From: Acidimicrobiaceae bacterium RAAP-2 | GTDB lineage: Bacteria > Actinomycetota > Acidimicrobiia > Acidimicrobiales > RAAP-2 | NCBI GenBank assembly: GCA_001443545.1 | Contig: LMAD01000008.1 | Coordinates: forward strand, 1-64,000 | DNA length: 64,000 bases | Reading direction: 5' to 3' | Shown here: piece by piece, positions 8,643 through 16,711 of the stretch | Numbering within the stretch: the first letter of the stretch is position 1 | Layout of the letters: each line of letters opens with the position of its first letter | Program-made: the position numbers and the translations under genes | Notes under the pieces: model-generated | What the model was told of the DNA's origin: nothing | Database searches by the model: none | Seen by the model: the letters and a program-made list of their open reading frames with translations, nothing else

Positions 8643-9991
8643 TTCTGGAGGAACTCCGCCACGTGGAACGCCATGTCCAAGCTCTGCGTCGCGTTCAAGC
8701 GGGGGTCACAGATCGTGGTGTAGTTGAGATCGAGGTCGGATTCGTTCAGGCGTGAACCACCACCGAGGCACTCGGTGACGTCGTCTCCGGTGAGTTCGAT
8801 GTGCAGACCACCGGGCCACGTGCCGAGAGCCTGGTGGATCGCGAAGAACTGCGCCGTCTCGGACAAGACGTCGTCGAAGTGCCGGGTCTTCTGACCACCG
8901 ACTACGCGGAAGGTGTTGCCGTGCATCGGGTCACAGGCCCAGACCACGGCACGGCCATCGTCGCGCAGCGCCTCGACGAGCGTGGGTAGTCGTTCGCTGA
9001 TCCGTTCCACACCCATTCGTGAGATCAGGGTGAGCCGCCCCGGTACGTTCTCGGGGTTCATCACTTCGACGAGACGACGCAACTCGTCGACCTCGACGCT
9101 CGGCCCGACCTTCAGGCCGAGCGGGTTGGAGACTCCTCGCAAGAACTCGACGTGCGCACCGTCGAGGTGGCGGGTGCGGTCACCGATCCACAGCATGTGC
9201 GCCGAGCAGTCGTACCAGTCGCCGGTGAGCGAGTCCTGGCGGGTGAGCGCCTGTTCGTACGGCAGGATGAGGGCTTCGTGGCTCGTGTAGAAATCGACGC
9301 TCTGCAGGGCGGAGTCGTCTTGGAAGTCGATTCCACAGGCCTTCATGAACTGCAGTGCCCGTTCGATCTCGTCGGCGACCATGGCGTAGCGCTTGCCCTC
9401 GAGCGAATTGGCCACGAATTCCTGGTTCCACGCGTGCACGCGCGAGAGGGCGGCGAAGCCGCCCGTCGTAAAGGCGCGCAGCAGGTTTAAGGTCGCGACA
9501 CTCTGGTGGTAGGCGGCGAGGAGCCGGTCAGGGTCGGGACGCCGAGCCGCCGGTGTGAAGTCGTCGGAATTGACGATGTGGCCCCGGAAGGCGTCGAGAC
9601 GGACGCCATCGCGCTCCTCGAAATCCTCCGAGCGAGGCTTGGCGAACTGGCCAGCGATGCGGCCGACCTTGATGACGGGCACGCCGGCCGCGTACGTGAG
9701 CGCGACCGCCATCTGAAGGATGACCTTCAACTTGTCGCGGATGGAGTCGGCAGACCCCTCATCGAAGGATTCGGCGCAGTCGCCAGCCTGCAGGAGGAAG
9801 GCTTGACCATTGGCAACGTCGCGAAGGTGTTGCTGCAGGCGACGAGCCTCGCCCGCGAAGACGAGCGGTGGCTTGGCCGCCAATTCGCGTTCGACGCGCT
9901 CCAGGTGCTCGGGGTCGGGCCAGGTAGGACTCTGGCGGAGCTGGCGGGTCCGCCACGTGGTGGGTGACCAATCTGGATGCGACGATTGCAT
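8609..9991 (-). CDS. aroG: 3-deoxy-7-phosphoheptulonate synthase, class II (shikimate pathway entry)
   Basis: A 460-residue class II (plant/mycobacterial-type) DAHP synthase, condensing phosphoenolpyruvate and erythrose 4-phosphate. Hallmarks are 'GDCAESFDEG', 'PVIKVGRIAGQFAKPRS', 'DYTSHEALILPYE'-like text (here FYTSHEALILPYEQ), 'WIGDRTRHLDGAH', 'LGLKVGPSVE', 'VVWACDPMHGNT' and 'GDDVTECLGGG'. The length matches the actinobacterial enzyme. The ATG at 9991 is chosen over an upstream start at 10027 because a -10-like TACGCT ends 6 nt before it. The gene is isolated and convergent with the phosphatase gene, overlapping by 34 bp. Confidence 0.96.
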   Translation of the reverse strand: MQSSHPDWSPTTWRTRQLRQSPTWPDPEHLERVERELAAKPPLVFAGEARRLQQHLRDVANGQAFLLQAGDCAESFDEGSADSIRDKLKVILQMAVALTYAAGVPVIKVGRIAGQFAKPRSEDFEERDGVRLDAFRGHIVNSDDFTPAARRPDPDRLLAAYHQSVATLNLLRAFTTGGFAALSRVHAWNQEFVANSLEGKRYAMVADEIERALQFMKACGIDFQDDSALQSVDFYTSHEALILPYEQALTRQDSLTGDWYDCSAHMLWIGDRTRHLDGAHVEFLRGVSNPLGLKVGPSVEVDELRRLVEVMNPENVPGRLTLISRMGVERISERLPTLVEALRDDGRAVVWACDPMHGNTFRVVGGQKTRHFDDVLSETAQFFAIHQALGTWPGGLHIELTGDDVTECLGGGSRLNESDLDLNYTTICDPRLNATQSLDMAFHVAEFLQNYATSSGARSL

Positions 9992-9997
9992 GGATGT

Positions 9998-10003
9998 AGC
10001 GTA
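9998..10003 (-). promoter_or_regulatory. -10 element for leaderless class II DAHP synthase mRNA
   Basis: On the minus strand TACGCT ends 6 nt before the ATG at 9991 (spacer ACATCC). No Shine-Dalgarno is present, so a leaderless transcript is predicted. Confidence 0.5.
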
Positions 10004-10033
10004 GGGCCTTCGTCGCTCATCGGGCAATCGCTC

Positions 10034-10039
10034 TAGGCT
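10034..10039 (+). promoter_or_regulatory. -10 element for leaderless nadD
   Basis: TAGGCT ends 6 nt before the nadD GTG at 10046. It lies back to back with the divergent DAHP synthase promoter, about 30 bp apart. Confidence 0.5.
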
Positions 10040-10045
10040 TGGCCC

Positions 10046-10615
10046 GTGACACTACGGCGCCTCGGTCTCTTTGGGGGGACCTTCGACCCGCCACACTTCG
10101 GCCACGTCGCGGCCCTGCGAGCGGCGGCGCGAACCCATCGGTTCAATCGCATCGAGGTCACGGTGGCGGGCGACCCCTACCAAAAGAGCGTCCAGGGGGC
10201 GGTCCGGCCCGCTCCACTACGCCTGGCCATGGCGGTGGTCGCCTTCGAGGGGCTCGACCTCGTCGAGGTTTCGGACCGCGAGATACGTCGCGCCGGGCCG
10301 TCCTACACGATTGATACGGTGCGCGAGTTGCTCGAAGAGGCCGATGAGGTCGACCTCATCATCGGGGCGGATTTGGCGTCCCAACTCGACCGATGGCACG
10401 AGGCCGCCGCGCTTCGGTCGCTGGTTCGCGTCGGCGTTGTTCCTCGACCGGGCGGCCAGTCCGTGATGCCCTCGGGCTGGATCAGTTACGAAATCGCCAT
10501 GGAGCCGGTCGATCTGTCGAGTACTTACATCCGCGATTCCCATCCCAACCGCGCGAATCTCCGAGATTTCGTTCCCGATGGTGTAATTCCGCTCTACGAA
10601 GGATTTCGGGGATAA
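10046..10615 (+). CDS. nadD: Nicotinate-nucleotide adenylyltransferase
   Basis: A 189-residue nucleotidyltransferase that adenylates nicotinate mononucleotide during NAD synthesis. The N-terminal ATP-binding motif is 'GLFGGTFDPPHFGH', and the C-terminal 'DLSSTYIRD' carries the conserved SSTxIR signature. 'LIIGADLASQLDRWHEAAAL' is the typical substrate-binding middle. Length is normal. The GTG start is chosen because a -10-like hexamer ends 6 nt before it and the conserved N-terminus follows at once. It begins the nadD / small membrane protein / rsfS cluster seen in many actinobacteria. Confidence 0.95.
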   Translation: MTLRRLGLFGGTFDPPHFGHVAALRAAARTHRFNRIEVTVAGDPYQKSVQGAVRPAPLRLAMAVVAFEGLDLVEVSDREIRRAGPSYTIDTVRELLEEADEVDLIIGADLASQLDRWHEAAALRSLVRVGVVPRPGGQSVMPSGWISYEIAMEPVDLSSTYIRDSHPNRANLRDFVPDGVIPLYEGFRG

Positions 10616-10627
10616 GGTTTGGCGGTC

Positions 10628-10807
10628 ATGGCGGTTCGAAACTTTGATGTGACTAGTTCGCGCGCGGCGCGCTACGCGACCCTCGAACCCGCACCTCGCG
10701 GACGGGTCGACGCACGTCGAACGAAGCAGCGGTGGGCGATGGTGGCGATTGGTGGCCTCGCGGCTCCCTTCGTCGCGGTCGTCATCGTGATCGGGGTGGT
10801 CCACTGA
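10628..10807 (+). CDS. Small single-span membrane protein
   Basis: A 59-residue protein of unknown function with a basic, Arg-rich first half and one hydrophobic segment (WAMVAIGGLAAPFVAVVIVI) at the C-terminus, predicted to be a single membrane helix with the N-terminus inside. It sits between nadD and rsfS, a position where other actinobacteria often carry a small or LytR-type membrane gene. A TTG at 10619 would add three residues. Being short, it is supported mainly by position and the clear membrane helix. Confidence 0.6.
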   Translation: MAVRNFDVTSSRAARYATLEPAPRGRVDARRTKQRWAMVAIGGLAAPFVAVVIVIGVVH

Positions 10808-10827
10808 GCGAGATCGCGCCCGGCAAC

Positions 10828-11202
10828 GTGGTGGCGCCCGGAGTCTTCGCGGCCTTCGTGTCGGAGCTCGTGAACGCAGCCGTCGTCGGCGCCGATGAGA
10901 AGGCTGCGTTGGACGTCGTCGTTTTGGACATGCGCCCGCTCGTCGACTCCTTTGATGCACTGGTGATCGCGTCGGGAAGCACGGACCGTCAGGTTCGCGC
11001 CATCGCCGAGGAAGTCGAGCGACGGGTTGCCCAGGTGCTGGACTATCGACCACTTCGCGTCGAGGGCGCAGTCGAAGCGCAGTGGATTGCCCTGGACTAC
11101 GGCGACGTGATCGTGCACGTGCTCGATTCCTCGACTCGCGATTTCTACGACCTCGAACATCTGTGGAGTGCGGCGACGTCCTATCGCCCCATCAGCCGTT
11201 GA
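10828..11202 (+). CDS. rsfS: Ribosome silencing factor RsfS (Iojap family)
   Basis: A 124-residue RsfS/DUF143 protein. It binds uL14 on the 50S subunit and blocks joining with 30S in starvation. The family core is clear: 'DVVVLDMRPLVDSFDALVIASG', 'STDRQVRAIAEEVERRV', 'WIALDYGDVIVHVLDSSTRDFYDLEHLW'. The start is uncertain: GTG at 10828 or 10831, neither with a good ribosome-binding site; a CTG at 10804 overlapping the previous stop is another option. The 3' end overlaps the convergent lipoprotein gene by 11 bp. Confidence 0.9.
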   Translation: MVAPGVFAAFVSELVNAAVVGADEKAALDVVVLDMRPLVDSFDALVIASGSTDRQVRAIAEEVERRVAQVLDYRPLRVEGAVEAQWIALDYGDVIVHVLDSSTRDFYDLEHLWSAATSYRPISR

Positions 11203-11770
11203 GCAGCGATTGAAAATCGTTGGCGGTGACGAGTTCGCTCGACGTGCCGTTGGGGAGTGGTAGTCGCTCCGGTACCCCGTTGACGGTGACGCGAATCCCG
11301 TGCGTCGCCCCTACGCCAAACGCGGTGAGCGTCAACTGACCGACGGCGAGAATGAGCTGCCGGTACGGAATGGTCGACAGGGAGCGAGTGAGGTCGATGA
11401 CGCCGACTCCGTGAACGACCGTTGCCTGGGTGACGACGAGGTTGCTAGGCAACGCGCTCGTGTATCCGGTGCCGACCTCGATGTCGGTGGGGCCGAGGAT
11501 GAGTTCACGCAGTACCGAAGACAGCGTTGGCGGCGACGGGACGATTCGACTCGAAGGGGCGAGGTGTCCGGTGGCGTCGACGATGTAGACCGGCTGGGTA
11601 ATGAAGATGACGTGACCATTCCCGGTACCAGGAATGGTCCTGCCGAGCAGGCCCAATGGAACCAGACCGGGATTGATGCGCGACGGTGCCTTGGACGTCG
11701 GCACCAAGGTGCACGAGCTCAGGAGTACTGAAGCGATGGCGAGTCCGGCGACCGCCCGCGCGCGAGTCAT
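11192..11770 (-). CDS. Short GerMN-domain lipoprotein, LpqB-like
   Basis: A 192-residue secreted lipoprotein. The signal peptide ends in a lipobox (LLSSC, Cys at residue 20). The remainder is a GerMN domain ('VLRELILGPTDIEVGTGYTSALP', 'VGVIDLTRSL'). In actinobacteria LpqB, a longer lipoprotein of GerMN plus beta-propeller, is encoded directly after mtrA-mtrB and modulates the MtrB sensor. This gene has the same place, overlapping the kinase gene by 4 bp, but is about a third of the usual length and lacks the propeller. It probably works with the kinase at the cell envelope (inference). Confidence 0.8.
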   Translation of the reverse strand: MTRARAVAGLAIASVLLSSCTLVPTSKAPSRINPGLVPLGLLGRTIPGTGNGHVIFITQPVYIVDATGHLAPSSRIVPSPPTLSSVLRELILGPTDIEVGTGYTSALPSNLVVTQATVVHGVGVIDLTRSLSTIPYRQLILAVGQLTLTAFGVGATHGIRVTVNGVPERLPLPNGTSSELVTANDFQSLLNG

Positions 11771-13158
11771 TCCGTCACCTCCTCAGAGATTGGCAGGCGT
11801 ATCTGGATTCGGGTGCCACCTTCGGGGCTGTCCAGGGCGCTGATTGTTCCTCCGAAGGCCGAGACGTGGTCGCGCACCAGGGCGAGACCGAGACCGGTTC
11901 CGCGCACCACGCCGCGGTCGTTCGCCGCGCGGCCACGGAAGAATCGATCAAAGATCAGGTCCCGTTCGTTCGCTGCGATACCGGGCCCGTCGTCGTCCAC
12001 GTTGATGATGAGTTGGTCCTCGACCTCGTCGATGCGAATCGCGATCACGCCGTGGGCGTAGCGTTCGGCGTTCGAGACGAGGTTGGTCATGATCCGTTCG
12101 AAGCGACGACGGTCTACGTGCACGTAGGGATCGTGGACGGCGGCGTCCACCTGGATGAGCGGGACGGGTAGCCCGTGGCGCTGGGCGGCGCTACGGGCCG
12201 ACTGGCGGACGAGTTCGATGGCGGGCACGTGCTCGATGACGTGGGGGGCGGCGCCCGCGTCGATGCGGGCCAGTTCGAGCAGGTCGTCCACCAGCGACTG
12301 GAAGATCGCGAGGTCCGCGATGAGCAGGTCGAGACTCTCTCTTCCGGCAATCGATAGATCGCCCCGGTGCTGCTGCAGGACCGACGCGGTGGTCGCGAGT
12401 GTGGTGAGGGGCGAACGCAGCTCGTGACTAACGTCGCTCGCGAACCGTGCGTCGCGCTCGAGGCGGTCCACGAGACGACTCACCATCGTGTTGAACGACT
12501 CAGTCAACTGTTCGACTTCCTTGTCGGCCTGGGTGATTGATAGTCGGGTCGTCAGATCTCCGTCAGCGATCGCCGCAGCCGCCAACGACACCCGCTCGAG
12601 TGGGCGCACGGCGCGTCGCGAGACCCAGAGTCCACCGGCGAGTCCAATAAGCGACGTGAGCACGGCACCGAGTCCGAGCACGGTGACCAGGGTGCGCAAC
12701 GTGCTCTCCAGGCCGTCGAGCTTGAACACCTCAAAGACCTGGGTCTCGACCGCGGGGATGGGGACGCCGACGACGAAGATGAGCCGACCCTGGACGTCGA
12801 GGGTCTGCTGGACCACGTGGCCGTGGTCGACCATGGCGATGATCGTATGCGTGACGTCGGCGATGGCGGCCCCGTTGCTGCGCGACAGCCACTGGAGATG
12901 CGTATGGACCAGGATGCTCGAATCCGTCGCCCGTTCGATCGAGTTGAGCTGGTTGGCGAGGTCGGGGGGTGAGGAGTACAGCGTCGAGCGGATGAGTGCC
13001 GCGTTCACGTAGCTCTGTTTCAAGTCGGTCTGTTGCTGATTGTTGATGAGGACGCGTTGGATGCCGAGGAACGTGACGGTCACGAAGACTGAGCTCAACA
13101 AGAGGGAACTCAATCCGAAGGTGACGAGCAGGCGCAGACGAAGGCTCCGGCGCCGCAT
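11767..13158 (-). CDS. Sensor histidine kinase, MtrB-like
   Basis: A 463-residue membrane kinase. Membrane helices lie at about residues 8-32 and 155-179, bounding a roughly 120-residue extracellular sensor. A HAMP linker follows (about 180-232), then HisKA with phosphoacceptor His245 in 'ASDVSHELRSPLTT'. The ATPase domain shows the N box 'NLVSNAERYA', G1 'VDDDGPGIA' and G2 'GTGLGLALV'. Order and neighbours resemble MtrB, the actinobacterial cell-wall/division kinase, whose partner lipoprotein and regulator flank it here too. It is co-translated with the regulator (TAATG overlap of one base) and with the lipoprotein. Confidence 0.9.
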   Translation of the reverse strand: MRRRSLRLRLLVTFGLSSLLLSSVFVTVTFLGIQRVLINNQQQTDLKQSYVNAALIRSTLYSSPPDLANQLNSIERATDSSILVHTHLQWLSRSNGAAIADVTHTIIAMVDHGHVVQQTLDVQGRLIFVVGVPIPAVETQVFEVFKLDGLESTLRTLVTVLGLGAVLTSLIGLAGGLWVSRRAVRPLERVSLAAAAIADGDLTTRLSITQADKEVEQLTESFNTMVSRLVDRLERDARFASDVSHELRSPLTTLATTASVLQQHRGDLSIAGRESLDLLIADLAIFQSLVDDLLELARIDAGAAPHVIEHVPAIELVRQSARSAAQRHGLPVPLIQVDAAVHDPYVHVDRRRFERIMTNLVSNAERYAHGVIAIRIDEVEDQLIINVDDDGPGIAANERDLIFDRFFRGRAANDRGVVRGTGLGLALVRDHVSAFGGTISALDSPEGGTRIQIRLPISEEVTE

Positions 13159-13832
13159 TACAGCACCAGCTTGTACCCCGCCCCGCGCACGGTCACCAAG
13201 AAGTTTGGGTTGCTCGGGTCGGGTTCGATCTTGGTTCGTAGCCGGCGAATGTGCACGTCGACCAATCGACTGTCGCCGAAATAGTCGTATCCCCAGACCC
13301 GCTCAAGGAGATCCTCGCGCGAAAGCACGCGCCCCTCGGCCGATGCCAAATCGATGAGAAGACGGAACTCGGTCGAGGTGAGATGGAGCTCGGTGCCGTC
13401 GTCGTGGCGCACGACGCCTTCTTCTGGCACAACGTACAAATCGCCCAGCTTGAAGGAATGCGTTGTTTTGTCGGGTCGGCGCCGCAGGTGGGCCCGTACC
13501 CGCGCCAATAGTTCCTCGGGAATGAACGGCTTCGTCACGTAGTCGTCGGCACCGGATTCGAGGCCGAGCACGACGTCGGCGGTGTCGTCGCGCGCCGACA
13601 CGATCACGATCGGTAGATCGCTCGATTCCCGTAACGACTGGCACGTCTCGAAGCCGGTCATCCCGGGCAGCATGACGTCGACGATGGCGAGATCGGAGGT
13701 CATCCGTTGGAACAGCGCGATACCCACCTCGCCCGTCGACGCATCGTCCACGGTGAAACCTTCTCCTTCGAACATCAAGCGAAGGGCCGTCCGAATGTGG
13801 TCGTCGTCCTCAATGATCAGGATTCGCGGCAC
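13158..13832 (-). CDS. OmpR/PhoB-family response regulator, MtrA-like
   Basis: A 224-residue regulator. The receiver domain begins 'PRILIIEDDDHIRTAL' with acidic residues at 9-11, has phosphoacceptor Asp52 in 'LAIVDVMLPGMTG', and the conserved Lys in 'DDYVTKPF'. The C-terminal winged helix contains 'LTSTEFRLLIDLAS', 'REDLLERVWGYDYFGDSRLVDVHIRRLRTKIE' (read in two parts) and 'TVRGAGYKL'. With the downstream kinase and GerMN lipoprotein it forms an MtrAB-LpqB-like operon. The GTG at 13832 is preferred because AAAGGAG lies 5 nt upstream; an ATG at 13850 would add six residues but lies only 4 nt after a -10-like TAGTCT. Confidence 0.9.
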   Translation of the reverse strand: MPRILIIEDDDHIRTALRLMFEGEGFTVDDASTGEVGIALFQRMTSDLAIVDVMLPGMTGFETCQSLRESSDLPIVIVSARDDTADVVLGLESGADDYVTKPFIPEELLARVRAHLRRRPDKTTHSFKLGDLYVVPEEGVVRHDDGTELHLTSTEFRLLIDLASAEGRVLSREDLLERVWGYDYFGDSRLVDVHIRRLRTKIEPDPSNPNFLVTVRGAGYKLVL

Positions 13833-13892
13833 CAACACTCCTTTGGTCATGGCCAGACTACCCAGGTCATCGGGCGGGACCGAGGCTATGGG

Positions 13893-13898
13893 TAACGT
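13893..13898 (+). promoter_or_regulatory. -10 element for leaderless xerC
   Basis: TAACGT ends 6 nt before the GTG of xerC at 13905, and no Shine-Dalgarno is seen. It lies in the divergent region shared with the two-component operon. Confidence 0.45.
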
Positions 13899-13904
13899 AG
13901 GGGC

Positions 13905-14813
13905 GTGTCGGAGCCGCGAGGTGACCAGGGGCCCACGTCGGTGTGGGCCGTGGAAGGGTTTACCGCCATGTTGCGCGCTGCTGACCGGTCTCCCGCCACG
14001 GTGGTCGCTTACGGTGGCGACGTGGCTCGGTTCATCGACTGGGCTGTCTCGAACAATCTGGGCGAACCCGCCGCAGTCAGCACCCGCGACCTGCGGTCCT
14101 ACCTCGTCGCGTTGACCGAACGGGGAGACGCCCGAAGCTCCATCGGGCGCCGACGAGCCTCGCTGCGCACGTACTTCGCCTGGCTCGCCGATCGCGGCCT
14201 GATCCCAACGGATCCCTCTGCTCGGCTGTTGGCGCCCCGGCCGACCCTGACGCTGCCCACCGTGGTGGTTCGTGAACAGCTGGAATCACTCCTGGACGAG
14301 GAGTGGGGCGACGACGAGTGGGCATTGCTGGACCGGGCCGTCTGCGAGGTCCTGTACGGCGCGGGGCTGCGGGTTTCGGAGCTTTGCGGGCTCGATCGGT
14401 CCAGCGTCGACTGGTCGCGCCAACTGCTGCGCGTGATGGGTAAGGGTCGCAAGGAACGACTGGTCCCCTTACACGACCGCGGTTTCGGAGCTATTCGGAT
14501 CTGGCTGGATGAGGGGCGCGACGAAGTCGCCACCGAGGAGTCGCCGGCCGACGCGCTCTTCCTCAATCGCCGGAGCCGGCGTCTCGGTCCACGTGACGTG
14601 CGCCGAATCTTGGATCGACGCGTTGCTCGGGGCCACGTCTATCCCCACGCACTACGTCACACCTACGCGACGCACCTCTTGGAAGGCGGCGCGGATTTGC
14701 GCGTGGTTCAGGAGCTCCTTGGCCACGAGAGCCTCACCACCACTCAGCTGTATACCCACGTCTCGAAGTCGCGGCTGCAGAGCGTGCATCGTCAGACTCA
14801 TCCTCGGGGCTGA
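13905..14813 (+). CDS. xerC: Tyrosine recombinase XerC (chromosome dimer resolution)
   Basis: A 302-residue tyrosine recombinase. It has an N-terminal SAM-like core-binding domain (residues about 12-95, 'YGGDVARFIDWAVSNN') and a catalytic domain with Arg156 ('GAGLRVSELCGL'), the lysine region 'VMGKGRKERLVPL', H248-x-x-R251 ('PHALRHTYATHLLEGG'), the later His in 'LLGHESLTTTQLYTHV' and nucleophile Tyr283. It resolves chromosome dimers at dif together with XerD. Its position just before rpsB is the standard actinobacterial location, so it is a housekeeping XerC rather than an element integrase. Confidence 0.93.
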   Translation: MSEPRGDQGPTSVWAVEGFTAMLRAADRSPATVVAYGGDVARFIDWAVSNNLGEPAAVSTRDLRSYLVALTERGDARSSIGRRRASLRTYFAWLADRGLIPTDPSARLLAPRPTLTLPTVVVREQLESLLDEEWGDDEWALLDRAVCEVLYGAGLRVSELCGLDRSSVDWSRQLLRVMGKGRKERLVPLHDRGFGAIRIWLDEGRDEVATEESPADALFLNRRSRRLGPRDVRRILDRRVARGHVYPHALRHTYATHLLEGGADLRVVQELLGHESLTTTQLYTHVSKSRLQSVHRQTHPRG

Positions 14814-14819
14814 ATCGAC

Positions 14820-14936
14820 TAGCATGGCTGGAGCCCTCCCACCGTGGGCGGGTAATTGATTGGGCCCTGGGGTTTCGTGCGGTCACCGTTCGCGGTGCTC
14901 CCCAAGGCGTCAGTAACCGAACGGAAGGATACGAAC
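14820..14936 (+). promoter_or_regulatory. Promoter and structured leader of rpsB-tsf
   Basis: A -10-like TAGCAT occurs at 14820-14825, giving a leader of about 105 nt before rpsB. The leader contains a GC-rich hairpin (CCCTCCCAC pairing with GTGGGCGGG, about 14834-14852). S2 is autogenously controlled through its mRNA leader in several bacteria, so this may be a regulatory element (inference). Nothing else is seen in this gap. Confidence 0.35.
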
Positions 14937-15881
14937 GTGGCGTTGGTCACACTTCAGGAACTACTGGATTCAGGCGTGCACTTCGGGCACCAGACCCGTC
15001 GTTGGAACCCCAAAATGCGTCGATTCATCCTCGGCGAACGCAATGGGATCTACCTCATTGACCTGCGCAAGACGCTCGCGGGTATCGAATCGAGTTACGG
15101 CTACGTACGCGAGTTGGTCGCCAATGGTGGCACCATCCTCTTCGTTGGCACGAAAAAGCAGACCCAGGGGCCCATCGCGGACTACGCACAGGCCTGTGGT
15201 ATGCCCTTCGTCAACCAGCGTTGGCTCGGTGGCATGCTCACCAACTTCTCAACCGTCGCTGGACGCGTGAAGCGAATGGGCGAACTGCGCACGATGCAGC
15301 GCGCGGGTGACTTTGAGAATATGCCGAAGCGCGAGGCTCTTCGCCACTCGCGCGAACTTGAGAAGCTCGACCGCAACCTCAGTGGTATCGCGAACCTCGA
15401 CCGGGTGCCCGACGCCGTCTTCGTCATCGATACGAAGAAAGAGCACATCGCCGTGACTGAAGCTCGCAAGCTCGGACTCCCCGTTGTGGCGGTGGTAGAC
15501 ACCAACTGCGACCCCGACATTATCGACTACGTCATTCCGGGCAACGATGACGCCATCCGAGCCGGTGCGCTCCTTTGTCGCCTGATGGCCGACGCAGTGA
15601 CGGAAGGACGTTTCATTCGTCAGAACCGTGGGGCTGCCATGAAGGCGGCCGCCGCGGCAGTGGCCAGTGCCGCACCCGCGGCTGCGACCGTGGTCGAAGA
15701 GACGGTGTCCGCCCCCGTCGAGGAAACCCCTGTCGCCCCCGTCGACGAGACGGTGTCGGCCCCGGTCGACGAAACCCCTGTCGCCCCCGTCGAGGAGACG
15801 GCAGGCGCTGCGAAGTCGGTAGCCAGTGAAACTGAGGGCGACCACGTCGCTGAGTCCGACGAGACTGCGGCCAACGCGTAA
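14937..15881 (+). CDS. rpsB: 30S ribosomal protein S2 with a repeated C-terminal extension
   Basis: A 314-residue S2. The conserved body ('LLDSGVHFGHQTRRWNPKM', 'FIDLRKT'-like YLIDLRKTL, 'FVNQRWLGGMLTNF', 'DAVFVIDTKKEHIAV', 'IPGNDDAIRAG') ends near residue 235. The remaining ~75 residues are an acidic, Ala/Val/Pro/Glu-rich tail with four octapeptide-like units (EETVSAPV, EETPVAPV, DETVSAPV, DETPVAPV). S2 binds between the 30S head and body and helps recruit S1. The GTG at 14937 follows ACGGAAGGAT. It heads the rpsB-tsf-pyrH-frr-cdsA-dxr-rseP series. Confidence 0.96.
   Translation: MALVTLQELLDSGVHFGHQTRRWNPKMRRFILGERNGIYLIDLRKTLAGIESSYGYVRELVANGGTILFVGTKKQTQGPIADYAQACGMPFVNQRWLGGMLTNFSTVAGRVKRMGELRTMQRAGDFENMPKREALRHSRELEKLDRNLSGIANLDRVPDAVFVIDTKKEHIAVTEARKLGLPVVAVVDTNCDPDIIDYVIPGNDDAIRAGALLCRLMADAVTEGRFIRQNRGAAMKAAAAAVASAAPAAATVVEETVSAPVEETPVAPVDETVSAPVDETPVAPVEETAGAAKSVASETEGDHVAESDETAANA
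15696..15794 (+). repeat. Tandem coding repeat in the rpsB tail
   Basis: Two copies of a 48-nt unit (16 codons: EETVSAPVEETPVAPV, then DETVSAPVDETPVAPV) are followed by EET. The copies differ at only a few bases, which points to recent duplication or slippage in the region encoding the acidic S2 tail. Confidence 0.85.
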
Positions 15882-15917
15882 GTCGATTGACGACGAGAAC
15901 AACGGAGGAGAATCAAG

Positions 15918-16709
15918 GTGGCAATCACCGCAAAGGACGTCCAGACCCTGCGCCAGTCGACGGGAGTCGGGATGATGGACGCAAAAAAAGCACTCGAAGC
16001 GAACAACGGTGACATGGAAGCCGCGACGCAGTGGCTCCGCGTACAAGGGTTGGCCTCAGCGGCCAAGCGCTCCGACCGAATCGCTGGCGAAGGCGCCGTC
16101 GCGGTGGTCCGCGATGGTAACGCCGCCGGCATCGTCGAACTTCGTTGTGAGACGGACTTCGTAGCGAAATCTGAGGAGTTCGTGGGTCTCGTCGACGAGA
16201 TTGCCGCGCGGGTCGCCGCAGAAGGCGAAGGCGCGACAGCACAGTTCCAAGATCGACTTGAGACGCTCCTGACGACGCTTAAGGAGAACATCTCCCTCGG
16301 TCGCGTTTTTCGGGTCGAGGCCGGCGACGGGGAAGTCGTTGAAACGTACATCCATCAACAGTCGGGCCGCGGTGTCAACGCCGTCGCCGTCGTCGTACGT
16401 GGCGCGGATCGTGACGTCGCCCACGAGGTTGCCGTGCACATCGCCTTCGCTAAGCCGTTGTACCTGAAACGTGAAGATGTCCCGAGCGCTGAGGTGGACG
16501 CTGAGCGTGCGACGGTGGAGGAGATTTCGCGCAACGAGGGCAAGCCAGAGGCCGCCCTGCCGAAGATCATCGAAGGTCGGCTCAATGGCTGGTTCAAGGA
16601 GCGCGTGCTGCTAGAACAGGCGTACGTGAAGGATGAGAAGCAGACCATCGAGCAGTATCTGCACGGCGCCACGATTACGGCGTTCGCGCAGGTGGTCGTC
16701 GGAGGCTAA
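15918..16709 (+). CDS. tsf: Translation elongation factor Ts
   Basis: A 263-residue EF-Ts, the nucleotide exchange factor for EF-Tu. The N-terminal UBA-like segment 'LRQSTGVGMMDAKKALE' and the EF-Tu-contacting 'CETDFVAKSEEFV' (TDFVA) motif are intact, followed by the dimerisation core and 'KPEAALPKIIEGRLNGWF'. Start GTG at 15918 is preceded by an excellent GGAGGAG. It lies 36 bp after rpsB and 2 bp before pyrH, the standard order. Confidence 0.97.
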   Translation: MAITAKDVQTLRQSTGVGMMDAKKALEANNGDMEAATQWLRVQGLASAAKRSDRIAGEGAVAVVRDGNAAGIVELRCETDFVAKSEEFVGLVDEIAARVAAEGEGATAQFQDRLETLLTTLKENISLGRVFRVEAGDGEVVETYIHQQSGRGVNAVAVVVRGADRDVAHEVAVHIAFAKPLYLKREDVPSAEVDAERATVEEISRNEGKPEAALPKIIEGRLNGWFKERVLLEQAYVKDEKQTIEQYLHGATITAFAQVVVGG

Positions 16710-16711
16710 CG

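Noticed and set aside
13905..14813. Mobile-element integrase
   Set aside because: The tyrosine recombinase lies in the conserved position before rpsB with no tRNA, attachment repeat or phage genes nearby, which fits housekeeping XerC.
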